Of a stretch of 45,061 nucleotides of DNA, positions 9,261 through 17,185 are shown piece after piece. Position 1 is the first letter of the stretch; the number at the start of each line of letters is the position of its first letter. The DNA comes from Terriglobales bacterium (GTDB taxonomy: Bacteria > Acidobacteriota > Terriglobia > Terriglobales > Acidobacteriaceae): assembly GCA_015655195.1 (NCBI GenBank), contig JAATFM010000219.1:1-45061 (forward strand). The letters are read 5' to 3'. The translations under genes were made by a program, and so were the position numbers. Under the pieces are notes generated by a model that saw only the letters and a list, made by a program, of their open reading frames with translations, did not search any database and had not been told where the DNA came from.

Positions 9261-12039
9261 GGGCAGCGATCTCCATTCCTTTGTTCCAACGTGCTTTCCA
9301 CGGCACTGGTTTGAATCCGAGGTGCGTTAGAATCGGTGACAAATATTCGTTCACGTAGTGGCGATAGACCTGGTGAGAAAAGGTTGCATGCTCCGACCAC
9401 CATTCCTCGCCCACGCAGGCGTGCCCCATCCACACACGAACAAACTCCGGCGGGCATCCATAATCGAGCAAGATATTATACATGAACCGGCGATGAATAT
9501 CTACGGGAAATCCGGGAAGCAGATCATTCATATACCCGGAAAACGTTTTGGGGCGGACCAAGATACTTCTCCCTGTTTCTTCCTTCAGGAAGAAACAGGG
9601 CTCGTCCTGGTGTTTTACAGTGAATCTCTCCTTGATAAATTTCAGATGTTCGGAATAAAACCGCATCTGATCCAGGATCGTGTCGGGCACCCATATCAGC
9701 TTTGCTTTTGACCCGGCGTCGTTGTCCTTGTCGCGCAGAATCGCGACATGGTTTAGAGGGCTCACTTCACTGAACGCAACATAGGGAGTGATGATTTTGC
9801 GCGTGCCAGTTGCCATCAAGAATCCCCACACGGTGTAAAGCGTGTAGAAATTATGGAATTCAATCCACGCCTCATTCGAACTCGTAAAATATGGCCTACA
9901 CAACTTCGACTTGATCGCCTGTACGGCGGCCAGAACGGCATCCATGCGCGGACAGAGACGCTTTCCGATGAAAACTGTTTGCTTTGATGCTCCTATATCT
10001 TTCGGACGCAGACGCTTCTCGCTGTTCCCCTCAGCCCTAGGACGGCTGGCAGCGGATTCCAAGGTTATCCCCCTGCGGAGTTCTTCCTGATCAATCTCGC
10101 TCTTGAGCTGCTCGACTACAGAGAAATAAATCTCCTGGACGTGCTTGGCATTTCTGCATGCGTAATAAAGAGGGACTTTGCTCAGCCGGTGCGGTTTGCC
10201 GGTTATCAATGCCGCGGCAACTGCATCATTTCCGGTCCAGTTCATCAATTTTCCGAATAGGGCCGAGGATACCTTATTCAGGGTTAGTCTCCCGCTGGGA
10301 TCCCACGCCTTGAGCAGAGCTTTCACGTTCTTGCTATAGAACGTGAAAGCCTTCTGGAACACCTGATGCCGTTCCTTTCCCTTATATCCAAAAAGTTCAG
10401 CATAGCGTTTAATCCAAGTGCCGAGTCCCATCACATCCGGAAGATAAATGTACTGAGAGCGGTTACAGTCGTGCTCAGGGACTCCTTTCTGTTCCTTTCG
10501 ATATTCCGGAAAGGGTACGCGCTCCCGAAATACTGGTCCTTTTTGCTTCGGATCATCCGCGATGAATGCGAAGGACTCATCTTGGAGGTCAGTTTCTGTT
10601 TTTACCAGGACTAGGGATAAAGCTCGTTTCTCCTCTCTGCCCGTCCAGAGCGCCACCGAAAGCAGTAGCCGTGCCTCGAATTCATCTCGCCGACCCATGC
10701 CTTTGCATCCCGCTCGTTGATGGACAGCGGTTGGCATTGAATTCCCGCGGAATTTCTTGCGATCTTCGGCGAGGTGCATGAGCCGGAGAAATCCCGCGCT
10801 CGCAAGGCCATAAAGCTCCTGCGGGCTGATCCGTTCGATTCCAAACGAGAATATCTTTTGTTCGCGCACCAGCTTATGGACTAAACCGATCGCCCGCCCT
10901 TCGAAGGATCCCGGCGACTCTTGGGACTTCTCATCCTCGCAATCGTAATTGCCGTCAAAGCCCTCCTCCTCATCCTCCCCATCGAATCCATCCAAATTGT
11001 CCTCATCTTTCCCATCCGTCTCGTCCTCTTCTCTCGGAATGGGTGGGTGATTCAGCGCAGCCTCGGAGTTGGTGGAGGCATGAGATTCAGACGAAGTTCC
11101 CTCCTGTTGATGTTCTGGGATACTGGGAAGCACAAGAGGATTGACGAGGGGCAGACCAAGTGGAACGGCTTCCCAATCTGACAGGACTCCATAGTTGAGC
11201 CATGGGTCATCTGGGTCTCCTATTTCGCTGTACCCTGAACGTATTCTCGGAGCGCTGCCTTTGCCAATCCCCCTCTGCTTGAGACCATATGCCTGCCTTA
11301 GAAACGCCGGGACATAGTTCACCTTCTTCTGAACATCGACGTCCTTTAAGCGACTTTGTACTTCAGTGTTCTCGCGGGCAGCAAGCTCACGAGGCTGTAG
11401 TGTCACAGGCAGATTTTCAAGTAATTCACTGGCCCAGCCCGAGTTCTCTTTTGCCGCCATGTCCCGGATACACAGCCCGGCAAGATAAGGCTGGATTTGG
11501 AAAGCAGGCCACTCGTCCGTTCCACCATAGGACTCGTAACCATTAAGGTCGGTCGGTTGGGGTAATTTCTTCTCATTGCGACGAAGCACGACTGCATGCG
11601 CGAAGAAATAATGCGCCTGCAGCAGTTGATATTGGAACCGGAGCAACTGAGTTTCCGAAAGATCACACCGGAACGCGCAGTAAAGCGCATTGCGGTCACG
11701 CCAATCACGGTGATAATCCTTCGCGAACTGCTCCAGATTTCCTTGGATGACCATAACGGCAGGGATGAGTTTTTCGATCAGGTCCGGAATCCAATCAAGC
11801 CCCTGCCATTTGAGGATGTCCGGCCACTGCCCGATGGCGGTTTTCAGGACTGCGGCAAGATTCATCAGTACGTGATAAAGCTCTGAGAGATCCGGCGGAG
11901 CGTGCAGGAGCCACAACAATTCCCGAACACGATCAACGTCAATACCGTGCACGGAAGCAAATTCCGGATCGAGTAAAGCCTGGTGCCCTGCCGAGTTTTT
12001 GGGCGCTAAGCCGCGCGGTGCCGAAGGAGTCGTAGACAT
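9253..12039 (-). CDS. Large degenerate recombinase-like protein (928 aa)
   Basis: The C-terminal 200 residues look like a tyrosine recombinase: arginine near 746 (MATGTRKIITPYV), an HRRF motif near 848 where H-x-x-R is expected, WMGHACVG near 871 and tyrosines in VYRHYV near 892. The box II spacing is off, so it may be catalytically weak or structural. Residues about 290-390 form a long, very acidic stretch rich in D and E, probably disordered. Residues before and after it are not recognised. It is the first gene of a two-gene unit with the 1099-aa protein and is divergent from the small recombinase at 12277. A partner or adaptor role in a recombinase complex is inferred. Confidence 0.6.
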   Translation of the reverse strand: MSTTPSAPRGLAPKNSAGHQALLDPEFASVHGIDVDRVRELLWLLHAPPDLSELYHVLMNLAAVLKTAIGQWPDILKWQGLDWIPDLIEKLIPAVMVIQGNLEQFAKDYHRDWRDRNALYCAFRCDLSETQLLRFQYQLLQAHYFFAHAVVLRRNEKKLPQPTDLNGYESYGGTDEWPAFQIQPYLAGLCIRDMAAKENSGWASELLENLPVTLQPRELAARENTEVQSRLKDVDVQKKVNYVPAFLRQAYGLKQRGIGKGSAPRIRSGYSEIGDPDDPWLNYGVLSDWEAVPLGLPLVNPLVLPSIPEHQQEGTSSESHASTNSEAALNHPPIPREEDETDGKDEDNLDGFDGEDEEEGFDGNYDCEDEKSQESPGSFEGRAIGLVHKLVREQKIFSFGIERISPQELYGLASAGFLRLMHLAEDRKKFRGNSMPTAVHQRAGCKGMGRRDEFEARLLLSVALWTGREEKRALSLVLVKTETDLQDESFAFIADDPKQKGPVFRERVPFPEYRKEQKGVPEHDCNRSQYIYLPDVMGLGTWIKRYAELFGYKGKERHQVFQKAFTFYSKNVKALLKAWDPSGRLTLNKVSSALFGKLMNWTGNDAVAAALITGKPHRLSKVPLYYACRNAKHVQEIYFSVVEQLKSEIDQEELRRGITLESAASRPRAEGNSEKRLRPKDIGASKQTVFIGKRLCPRMDAVLAAVQAIKSKLCRPYFTSSNEAWIEFHNFYTLYTVWGFLMATGTRKIITPYVAFSEVSPLNHVAILRDKDNDAGSKAKLIWVPDTILDQMRFYSEHLKFIKERFTVKHQDEPCFFLKEETGRSILVRPKTFSGYMNDLLPGFPVDIHRRFMYNILLDYGCPPEFVRVWMGHACVGEEWWSEHATFSHQVYRHYVNEYLSPILTHLGFKPVPWKARWNKGMEIAAHG

Positions 12040-12276
12040 ACCGGATACTTCCGTAATAGCTATCGGCAGAACCCGCTGATCTCGTCACTATCCTCTCTTC
12101 GTGGATCATCCCCCCAATTTCTCCGGCACCATGCGATGCAGCGAGTTTACGCGCGTAGCCAGATTCCCTCTTCCCGTTGCAAACCAGCCGGTCCTGATGT
12201 GCCACATCTGGGCATTTTCAGCCCGTATTGCGCTCTAATCGCGTCTTTCACCTTTTGCCATATCAGGAGTTCGATT
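12040..12276. promoter_or_regulatory. Divergent control region between recombinase genes
   Basis: This stretch separates the start of the 928-aa gene (minus) from the 322-aa recombinase (plus) and must hold both promoters. It contains a small dyad, GATGT-GCC-ACATC, at about 12195-12207. An upstream in-frame ATG at 12136 has no ribosome site and is not taken as a start. Confidence 0.4.
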
Positions 12277-13245
12277 ATGAGAGATCTCGTTATTTCGTCA
12301 AAGTCTCTGCCGACAGAGTTGGAGGTTCTGGTCGCCAAGACCCTCGCCTATCTCGATTCGGCGATCTCTGCGGCCACGGCTCGTGGCTATCAATCCGATT
12401 GGGCGGACTTCGAGGCATTTGCGGAGAGCCATACTCTTCGCGCGCTCCCGGCCGAGCCTGGCACGGTGGCCTGCTATCTGGCTGAGCGCGCCGGCACCCT
12501 CAAGGCTGCTACACTCTCCCGCCGTCTGAGTGCGATTGCGTCCCACCACAAAAAGGCGGGATATATTGAGTCACCGACTTACTCCCTGCTTGTGAGAGAG
12601 ACCTTCAAAGGAATCCGCAGACAGCACGGGACAGCACAGGAGCAGAAGCGTGCGCTCCTCTCTCCTGAGATCCGCCGGATCATCAAATGCTGCCCCGATT
12701 CCCTGACAGGCCTGCGGGACAAGGCACTTGTGCTGATTTCCTATGCGGCTGCTACCAGGAGGAGTGAGACTGCGGCGCTCCAGGTCGAGGATGTCAAAGA
12801 GGTGCCAGAGGGCTTGGTCCTGACAATTCGCAAAAGCAAGACCGACCAACTGGGAGCATCACGAAAGGTTGGTATCCCGTTCGGGGAGGATCCTGCAACC
12901 TGCCCGGTAAAGACCATCCTTATATATAAGGATGCGGCCGGTATCCGGGAAGGCTCCCTCTTTCGCGGAATCGACCAGAAGCAAAGGGTGTCGCCCTCAG
13001 GTCTGCATCCCGACTCGGTCGGCTATATCCTCAAGCGCTGTGCGGCTCGGGCGAATATGCAGGTTGAGGAAATCGCCGGCCACAGTCTGCGGAGCGGCTT
13101 CGTAACGGAGGCCAGCCGGGCGAATGTGCCTGAATACCTCATCCGTCGCCAGTCGGGTCACAAGCCCGGATCGCGGGTATTTGACCGCTACATCCGGCTG
13201 GGCGAGATGTTCACGCGAAACGCAGCGGCGGGCCTGGGCTTATAA
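12277..13245 (+). CDS. Tyrosine recombinase (XerC/D-like), third of a trio
   Basis: A 322-aa protein that starts at ATG 12277 behind a strong AGGAG at 12265-12269. An N-terminal SAM-like core-binding domain (residues 15-110, with AATARGYQSDWADFEAF) is followed by the catalytic domain with R161/R162 (AATRRSETAAL), a beta-hairpin lysine region (IRKSKTDQLG), H269-x-x-R272 (GHSLRSGF), H295 (SGHKPGSRV) and nucleophile Y305 (FDRYIR). It looks fully active. It is divergent from the two giant recombinase genes and leads a train of small genes on the same strand. Together they probably form a separate transposition or integration module nested in the island. Confidence 0.88.
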   Translation: MRDLVISSKSLPTELEVLVAKTLAYLDSAISAATARGYQSDWADFEAFAESHTLRALPAEPGTVACYLAERAGTLKAATLSRRLSAIASHHKKAGYIESPTYSLLVRETFKGIRRQHGTAQEQKRALLSPEIRRIIKCCPDSLTGLRDKALVLISYAAATRRSETAALQVEDVKEVPEGLVLTIRKSKTDQLGASRKVGIPFGEDPATCPVKTILIYKDAAGIREGSLFRGIDQKQRVSPSGLHPDSVGYILKRCAARANMQVEEIAGHSLRSGFVTEASRANVPEYLIRRQSGHKPGSRVFDRYIRLGEMFTRNAAAGLGL

Positions 13246-13260
13246 ATCTGGGCTTATAAA
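13234..13260 (+). repeat. Short tandem duplication at the recombinase stop
   Basis: CTGGGCTTATAAA occurs twice, at 13234-13246 and 13248-13260. The first copy contains the stop codon. It could be simple slippage or a recombinase binding repeat. Confidence 0.6.
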
Positions 13261-13432
13261 CTGTCCCGTTTCGAACCACTTCTGAAAAAGCTGCATTATC
13301 AGATGTGGTTGCAGCCTTCTCCGTACGGCTCGGCTTGCAGGCAAGCTGACATCTCTAACTTCCGGGAAGTGTAAGTTTCCGGCCCTCAGCTTTTGTTCCC
13401 GCGAAAAACCACTCAACCCAAAACCACCACCC

Positions 13433-13470
13433 GCCGCTGCGCTCACCGCGCCGCGGCTTTTCTGTTTTTT
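13433..13470 (+). terminator. Possible attenuator hairpin before the prim-pol-like gene
   Basis: A G/C-rich hairpin, GCCGC paired with GCGGC (13433-13437 and 13453-13457), is followed by a T-rich tract and then, within a few bases, by the ribosome site AGGGAG of the next gene. It might end or pause transcription coming from the recombinase. The stem is short, so the call is weak. Confidence 0.3.
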
Positions 13471-13482
13471 AGGGAGTTATTC

Positions 13483-14067
13483 ATGCCTATCGATGTCTCA
13501 ACTTTTCTCACCAATTTGGCCGAGTCCCGCCGTGCGGCGCAACTTGCCGAGCGTAAGGGCTTCGTCCCGGCTACCGGCATCGAGCTGCCGGTAGCTCTCG
13601 AAGTGGCCATCCGTCAGCGTCTCATGTTGACCCCGGTCCTCGCGCGGTCACGCCTGGCCACAACTTCGGCGTCCATCGGTGTTCCCTCCTGCGAGCGCGA
13701 GCAGATTGAATATTGGTTTGCCCGCTATGGAGGAAACGCCAACTGGCATCTCCATCTGGGACAGTCCGGTCTCGTAGCTCTCGCAATCGATCCGGCACAG
13801 GCGACGTATTCGCTCGCAGCACTCACCGAGGCCGATGACTCCTGGAGGCGCAGTTTGAACTTTGTCGCCCAGGGCCGCTGGCACTTCCTTTTCGAGTCGG
13901 AGCCTGCTCTGCCACGACTTCGCGGCTATCCCGGACTTGAACTTCATGCCGGCCATTCAATCCTCGTGCCACCCTCGATCATCTCGGGACGCACCTTGTT
14001 CTATAAGGATGCAAACGCGCCGATCCTGCCTCTCCCCTACATGAGCGAGTCGGCAATTCTCCGCTAG
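13483..14067 (+). CDS. Small prim-pol-like protein
   Basis: A 194-aa protein with the layout of the bifunctional primase-polymerase N-terminal domain (prim-pol). It has an N-terminal helix with FVPATG, a central WFARYGGNANWHLHLG followed by SGLVALAIDPAQ (where the family usually has GLVVLDVDP), a WHFLFES strand and a C-terminal GYPGLELHAG...LVPPSI strand pair. In the metal-binding motif only the second acidic residue remains (AID instead of DxD), so it may not synthesise primers. No helicase domain follows. The start at 13483 has AGGGAG 6 bases upstream. It could be a primase remnant used for replication of an excised form, or a DNA-binding derivative. Confidence 0.65.
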   Translation: MPIDVSTFLTNLAESRRAAQLAERKGFVPATGIELPVALEVAIRQRLMLTPVLARSRLATTSASIGVPSCEREQIEYWFARYGGNANWHLHLGQSGLVALAIDPAQATYSLAALTEADDSWRRSLNFVAQGRWHFLFESEPALPRLRGYPGLELHAGHSILVPPSIISGRTLFYKDANAPILPLPYMSESAILR

Positions 14068-14133
14068 ACCAATCCCTCCCAACCAATTTGCGATATCCCA
14101 GCCGTAGTTCGGAACTGGCTGTGTCGCGCCCTC

Positions 14134-14155
14134 TTTGCGCATGAATCCGCGCAAA
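14134..14155 (+). other. Leader hairpin before the 60-aa gene
   Basis: The 7-bp inverted repeat TTTGCGC/GCGCAAA with an 8-base loop lies about 30 bases upstream of the small gene at 14184. It may be an RNA control element. Confidence 0.35.
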
Positions 14156-14183
14156 TATCCCTCACGAAAGGAGGTAAAAACAC

Positions 14184-14366
14184 ATGCCTGAAAAGATCGT
14201 TTTCAAGAAGGCCCTCGATGACCGCCACACCGTAACCGTGGTGCGCTATGAGCCCTGGCACGGCGTGCTGCACATCAAGGATGGGCGCAAGACCATCTTC
14301 AGCATTCCCGTGGGACTCTTCGACTTCGAAGAACTGGGTTCCGACTTCAGCCCCAAGGCGAAGTAG
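14184..14366 (+). CDS. Small hypothetical protein (60 aa)
   Basis: The gene is preceded by a near-perfect ribosome site (AAAGGAGGT, about 10 bases before the ATG), so it is very likely translated. The product MPEKIVFKKALDDRHTVTVV... is rich in beta-strand pattern with a short acidic-aromatic end (LFDFEELGSDF). No family is recognised. It sits in a row of small plus-strand genes following the recombinase and could be a small DNA- or protein-binding accessory factor. Confidence 0.7.
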   Translation: MPEKIVFKKALDDRHTVTVVRYEPWHGVLHIKDGRKTIFSIPVGLFDFEELGSDFSPKAK

Positions 14367-14414
14367 CAAGAGCGGATGCTCTTTTCATCGACAACCAGAA
14401 GTGCTAACCATCCC

Positions 14415-14443
14415 GTGCGCGCAGGCTATGCGCCTGCGCGCAC
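14415..14443 (+). other. Strong leader hairpin before the 72-aa gene
   Basis: A perfect 12-bp inverted repeat (GTGCGCGCAGGC and its complement) with a 5-base loop TATGC ends 7 bases before the GGAG of the next gene. There is no T-run after it, so an RNA control or stability role is more likely than a terminator. Confidence 0.55.
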
Positions 14444-14463
14444 ATATCCGGAGAAAACATTCA

Positions 14464-14682
14464 ATGAAAGTCACCGTAAGTTTCGCCAATCCGTTTCTTG
14501 CAACGATTTACCCCGTTTCCCTGCTTCTGGTCGGGTGGGCAATCGGCATCCACTGGGGGAGCACCGTCACCGCCGGATGGATGCTCTTGTTCGCCACGAT
14601 CCTGTTTCTTATACATGACTGCGCCTTAGCAGTGCTCATGGGAATTGCAATAGTCAAGGTCGCCTCTTCCGACAAGAAATAA
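14464..14682 (+). CDS. Small two-helix membrane protein (72 aa)
   Basis: Two clear membrane segments: residues about 8-28 (PFLATIYPVSLLLVGWAIGI) and about 37-62 (GWMLLFATILF...ALAVLMGIAI), ending in a polar VKVASSDKK tail. GGAG lies 10 bases before the ATG, behind a strong hairpin. The family is not recognised. Size and topology recall holin-like or small stress membrane proteins, but this is only a resemblance. Confidence 0.65.
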   Translation: MKVTVSFANPFLATIYPVSLLLVGWAIGIHWGSTVTAGWMLLFATILFLIHDCALAVLMGIAIVKVASSDKK

Positions 14683-14790
14683 CAACTGCAAAAGAGATCT
14701 GACACATTCTCTTCCGCTTCCCATGAAACTGTCACAGTACACACTGCGCCAGTTTCCCCACCCGATTTCCAATTGCACCAAGGAGTCCCT

Positions 14791-15120
14791 ATGGTTTACG
14801 TTTTGCACCTTTACGAGGTGGACGAGGAGACGCGCGCCGAGTTCGAATCCGCCTTCGATGATGGTGGATTTGTCTATCATCTCCTGTCGTCTGTTCCGGG
14901 CCACCTCCACACTCACCTGATGCGACGGGAAGGCGCAAGCAGCATCTATCTGAGCATCACCTTCTGGATTAAAGCGGAAGACTACGCTCGTTTCCGGACC
15001 AGCCTGGAGAAAGTTGTTTTCGAACATTGGATCGAGTTGTCTCCATTGTCCTTCAGCCATATTGGCGCTTTTCACTTCCGGAACCATGGAGACAACTCCG
15101 CCGGTCAGGCTGCGGCGTGA
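14791..15120 (+). CDS. ABM/dimeric alpha-beta-barrel-like protein (109 aa)
   Basis: It starts at the ATG behind AAGGAG (14780-14785). The pattern MVYVLHLYEVDEETRAEFES, a loop with HLLSSVPGHLHTHLM, then SSIYLSITFWIKAEDYARFR is that of a ferredoxin-like dimeric barrel as in antibiotic-biosynthesis-monooxygenase (ABM) proteins. The last 25 residues (SHIGAFHFRNHGD...) are polar and less typical. No catalytic residue can be assigned in this family. It is part of the small-gene train; its role there is unknown. Confidence 0.55.
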   Translation: MVYVLHLYEVDEETRAEFESAFDDGGFVYHLLSSVPGHLHTHLMRREGASSIYLSITFWIKAEDYARFRTSLEKVVFEHWIELSPLSFSHIGAFHFRNHGDNSAGQAAA

Positions 15121-15272
15121 ACGAAGGAACCTGGAAGCCGTTTCACGGATCCTTCCACCTCCAGCTGATTCAAGAAGCGAAGAGAGTACAAGAGATAAGC
15201 CCAATGCCGACCAATGTCTTGAATTAAGCCCTTGCCGAGGGCGAATGCATCACAAAACGCAAAAGGGGAAAG

Positions 15273-15527
15273 ATGGAAATGAGCATCAAGAGAACAATTC
15301 GCGGAGAATTTGAGGAACACGGAGAGCATCCCGGCATCGGGTTTCAAATCTACGAAAGGGGTTTTGACCGGGAGAATGTGTACCTGGAACTCGAAGGGTT
15401 TTCCTTCGAGGCCGCTTGCCTGACGCGGGAGGACAACCTGGCAAACATTCCAAGGGTCGTCATCGAGCTCCCGAACGAGTGGGCTAAGAAACTTAAGCTC
15501 ATCACGAATATGGACGTGGATAAATGA
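15273..15527 (+). CDS. Hypothetical protein coupled to MbcA/ParS-like gene (84 aa)
   Basis: Starts at ATG 15273, or at ATG 15279, behind an AGGGGAAAG element. The sequence MEMSIKRTIRGEFEEHGEHPG... shows a mixed alpha/beta pattern and ends in DVDK. Its stop overlaps the start of the next gene (ATGA at 15524-15527), so the two products are made together. No family is recognised. It is too short and lacks the residues of a RES toxin. It may be a partner of the MbcA/ParS-type protein. Confidence 0.65.
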   Translation: MEMSIKRTIRGEFEEHGEHPGIGFQIYERGFDRENVYLELEGFSFEAACLTREDNLANIPRVVIELPNEWAKKLKLITNMDVDK

Positions 15528-15922
15528 GCAATGACCGTTTGCGGCCCGGAGCAACTTTTGCGCCGGGCCAGCTTCCCGATCTCCGTTCATGGAAGGTCCG
15601 CAAGGAATATACCCCTTCCGGAGTGCGTGTTTTCTTCAACATCATGGAAAGATGGAATGTCAGCCCGGAAGACACCCGCCTGTTGCTGGGCGGCATCTCC
15701 AATCGCTATTACCGTCTGTTGAAGGCCCGACCGCAAGGACGAATTCTCAGTACGGATCGAATGTATCGGATCTCTTACATCATCGGCATCTACAAAGCGC
15801 TGCACATCTCATTTGGCGACGAGCTGGCCGACCAGTTTGTCCAAATGCCCAACACAAATTGGCTGTTCGGGGGAAAATCACCCCTACGCTATATGATCGA
15901 AGGCGGGCATATCAGAAACTAG
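15524..15922 (+). CDS. Xre/MbcA/ParS-type antitoxin-like protein (132 aa)
   Basis: The C-terminal third contains the MbcA/ParS toxin-binding signature (DELADQFVQMPNTNWLFGG followed by KSPLRYM). The middle (residues about 45-95) is a helical, Xre-like region with SPEDTRLLLGGISNRYYRLL. In known systems this antitoxin pairs with a RES-domain NAD-degrading toxin encoded next to it. Here no RES frame is found: upstream is an 84-aa unknown and downstream the IS-split alpha-CTD-like gene. It overlaps the upstream gene by 4 bases. It may be an orphan antitoxin or transcription factor, or work with the 84-aa protein. The domain call is good and the role uncertain. Confidence 0.75.
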   Translation: MSNDRLRPGATFAPGQLPDLRSWKVRKEYTPSGVRVFFNIMERWNVSPEDTRLLLGGISNRYYRLLKARPQGRILSTDRMYRISYIIGIYKALHISFGDELADQFVQMPNTNWLFGGKSPLRYMIEGGHIRN

Positions 15923-16088
15923 GAGTCTTCCGGTTTCCTCGTGAAGGCTCCATCTCCAATCACCTCAACCAAAGCTCGCGGACTGAGAAAAATAGCAGCA
16001 GCGACAAAGTGACGGACAACAAAGTACGGGATCCTTCGGCCAAATATTCGCCCGACGACGGAATCGAAGTCCTGAAACTCTGGCCTAG

Positions 16089-16912
16089 GCCGTATCCACA
16101 TATAGACTTTGCGAGTTTGTATTGAATTGTTTGACTTGTATGAGTGGCGAGTCGATATGAGTTGAGCGAAGCGCAGTGGGAGCGGATCAAGGACACGCTT
16201 CCTGGGCGGTTGGAGCATGTGGGACGAACGGCGGCGAATAACCGCCAGTTCGTCAACGGTGTGCTGTGGGTGTTGCGGTCCGGGGCACGCTGGCATGACC
16301 TTCCCGAGCGCTACGGCAAGTACAAGAGTGTGCATGCGCGGTTCATGCGCTGGGCACGGTCCGGTGTATGGGAGCGCATCTTCGCGGACTTGGTCGCGGA
16401 CAAAAAGAACCAGTATCTGATGATCGACTCGACGATCGTCCGCGCACACCAGCAGGCGGCCACAGGCCGCAAAAAAGGGGCGACAAGGCTCTGGGGCGTT
16501 CCCGAGGAGGTCTGACGACCAAGATCCATCTGTTGGCTGACGAAGCTGGACTTCCGGTGGCCTTCCGCATTACCGCTGGGCAGGTTAACGACTGCACTCA
16601 GGCCGAGCTGCTTCTAAAAGGACGAGCAGCCGAAGCCGTGCTGGCCGACCGGGGCTATGACACCAACGCCATCCTCGCTCTGATCGAAGCCACAGGTGCT
16701 GAAGCCGTCATCCCATCCTGCCGCCATCGTCGCGTCCAACGGGAACATAACCGCACGCTCTACGCGCAACGCAACCGCATTGAACGATGCTTCAGCAAGC
16801 TCAAACAACTCCGCCGCTTCAGCACACGCTACTGCAAAACCACAGAAGCCTTCCGCGCCTTTACAGCCCTCGCTTGCGCTTGGATCAGACTGCAGCTATA
16901 TGTGGATACACC
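16089..16912 (+). mobile_element. IS5-family (IS427-like) insertion sequence
   Basis: An element of about 824 bp with inverted ends: GTATCCACATATAG on the left (16092-16105) and its exact complement on the right (16896-16909), extending with a few mismatches to the tips. CTAG stands at both edges (16085-16088 and 16913-16916), fitting the short target duplications of this family; whether 2, 3 or 4 bases are duplicated cannot be told. It carries one transposase in two frames and interrupts a small alpha-CTD-like gene. Confidence 0.88.
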
Positions 16913-16916
16913 CTAG
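16144..16916 (+). CDS. IS5-family transposase, made by -1 frameshift
   Basis: The first frame (GTG 16144 to 16515) encodes the N-terminal DUF4096-type domain (RYELSEAQWERIKDTLPGR) and the first catalytic aspartate (MIDSTIVRAH). The second frame, one base back, encodes GGLTTKIHLLAD, the second aspartate (LADRGYDTN) and the glutamate (RNRIERCFSKLK). The frames overlap at AAAAAAGGGG (16471-16480), a classic -1 slippage site, so the full DDE protein of about 257 aa is probably made by programmed frameshifting. The stop TAG comes from the target site at the right edge. All catalytic residues are present, so the element may be active. Confidence 0.85.
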
Positions 16917-17185
16917 GGCACAGGACCGCCTGAGAGATGCAGGTATCGACTACATCTCAGATCTGGTGGCGCTGGACGAGGGCAAGCTCCAGAGCATTGG
17001 GCTTACTCTCGAATGGATTGAATACATCAAAGAAACCCTCGGCAAACTCGGGCTTCGGCTGCACTGACCGCCATATCCCACTCTCCTGGAAATGCAATCA
17101 ACCCAGAGCTATCACATCAACAGCCAGCGATCTCCTTGGAATCACCGCAGTTTCCCATGGGGGTGGGCTGGCTTAGAGTTAGTTC

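Larger units (their letters stand above)
16009..17067 (+). pseudogene. RNA polymerase alpha-CTD-like small protein, split by IS
   Basis: Removing the IS and one copy of the CTAG target joins codons 16081-16088 with 16917 onwards in frame. The rebuilt protein ends ...GIEVLKLWPR-AQDRLRDAGIDYISDLVALDEG... and closes with IKETLGKLGLRLH. This is the helix-hairpin-helix fold of the RNA polymerase alpha C-terminal domain (IEELNLSVR..CLKRAGI.TVGDL pattern). The intact gene would be about 76 codons from GTG 16009; the start is uncertain because no good ribosome site is seen. Stand-alone alpha-CTD-like proteins can bind DNA or RNA polymerase. The insertion breaks it between its first and second helices. 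Confidence 0.7.

Noticed and set aside
12136-12276. Longer 369-aa version of the third recombinase
   Set aside because: The extra 47 residues show no conserved pattern and have no ribosome site, while ATG 12277 has a strong AGGAG.
15919-16449. Minus-strand frame opposite the antitoxin end and IS
   Set aside because: It crosses the IS boundary and mirrors the transposase; no recognisable protein.
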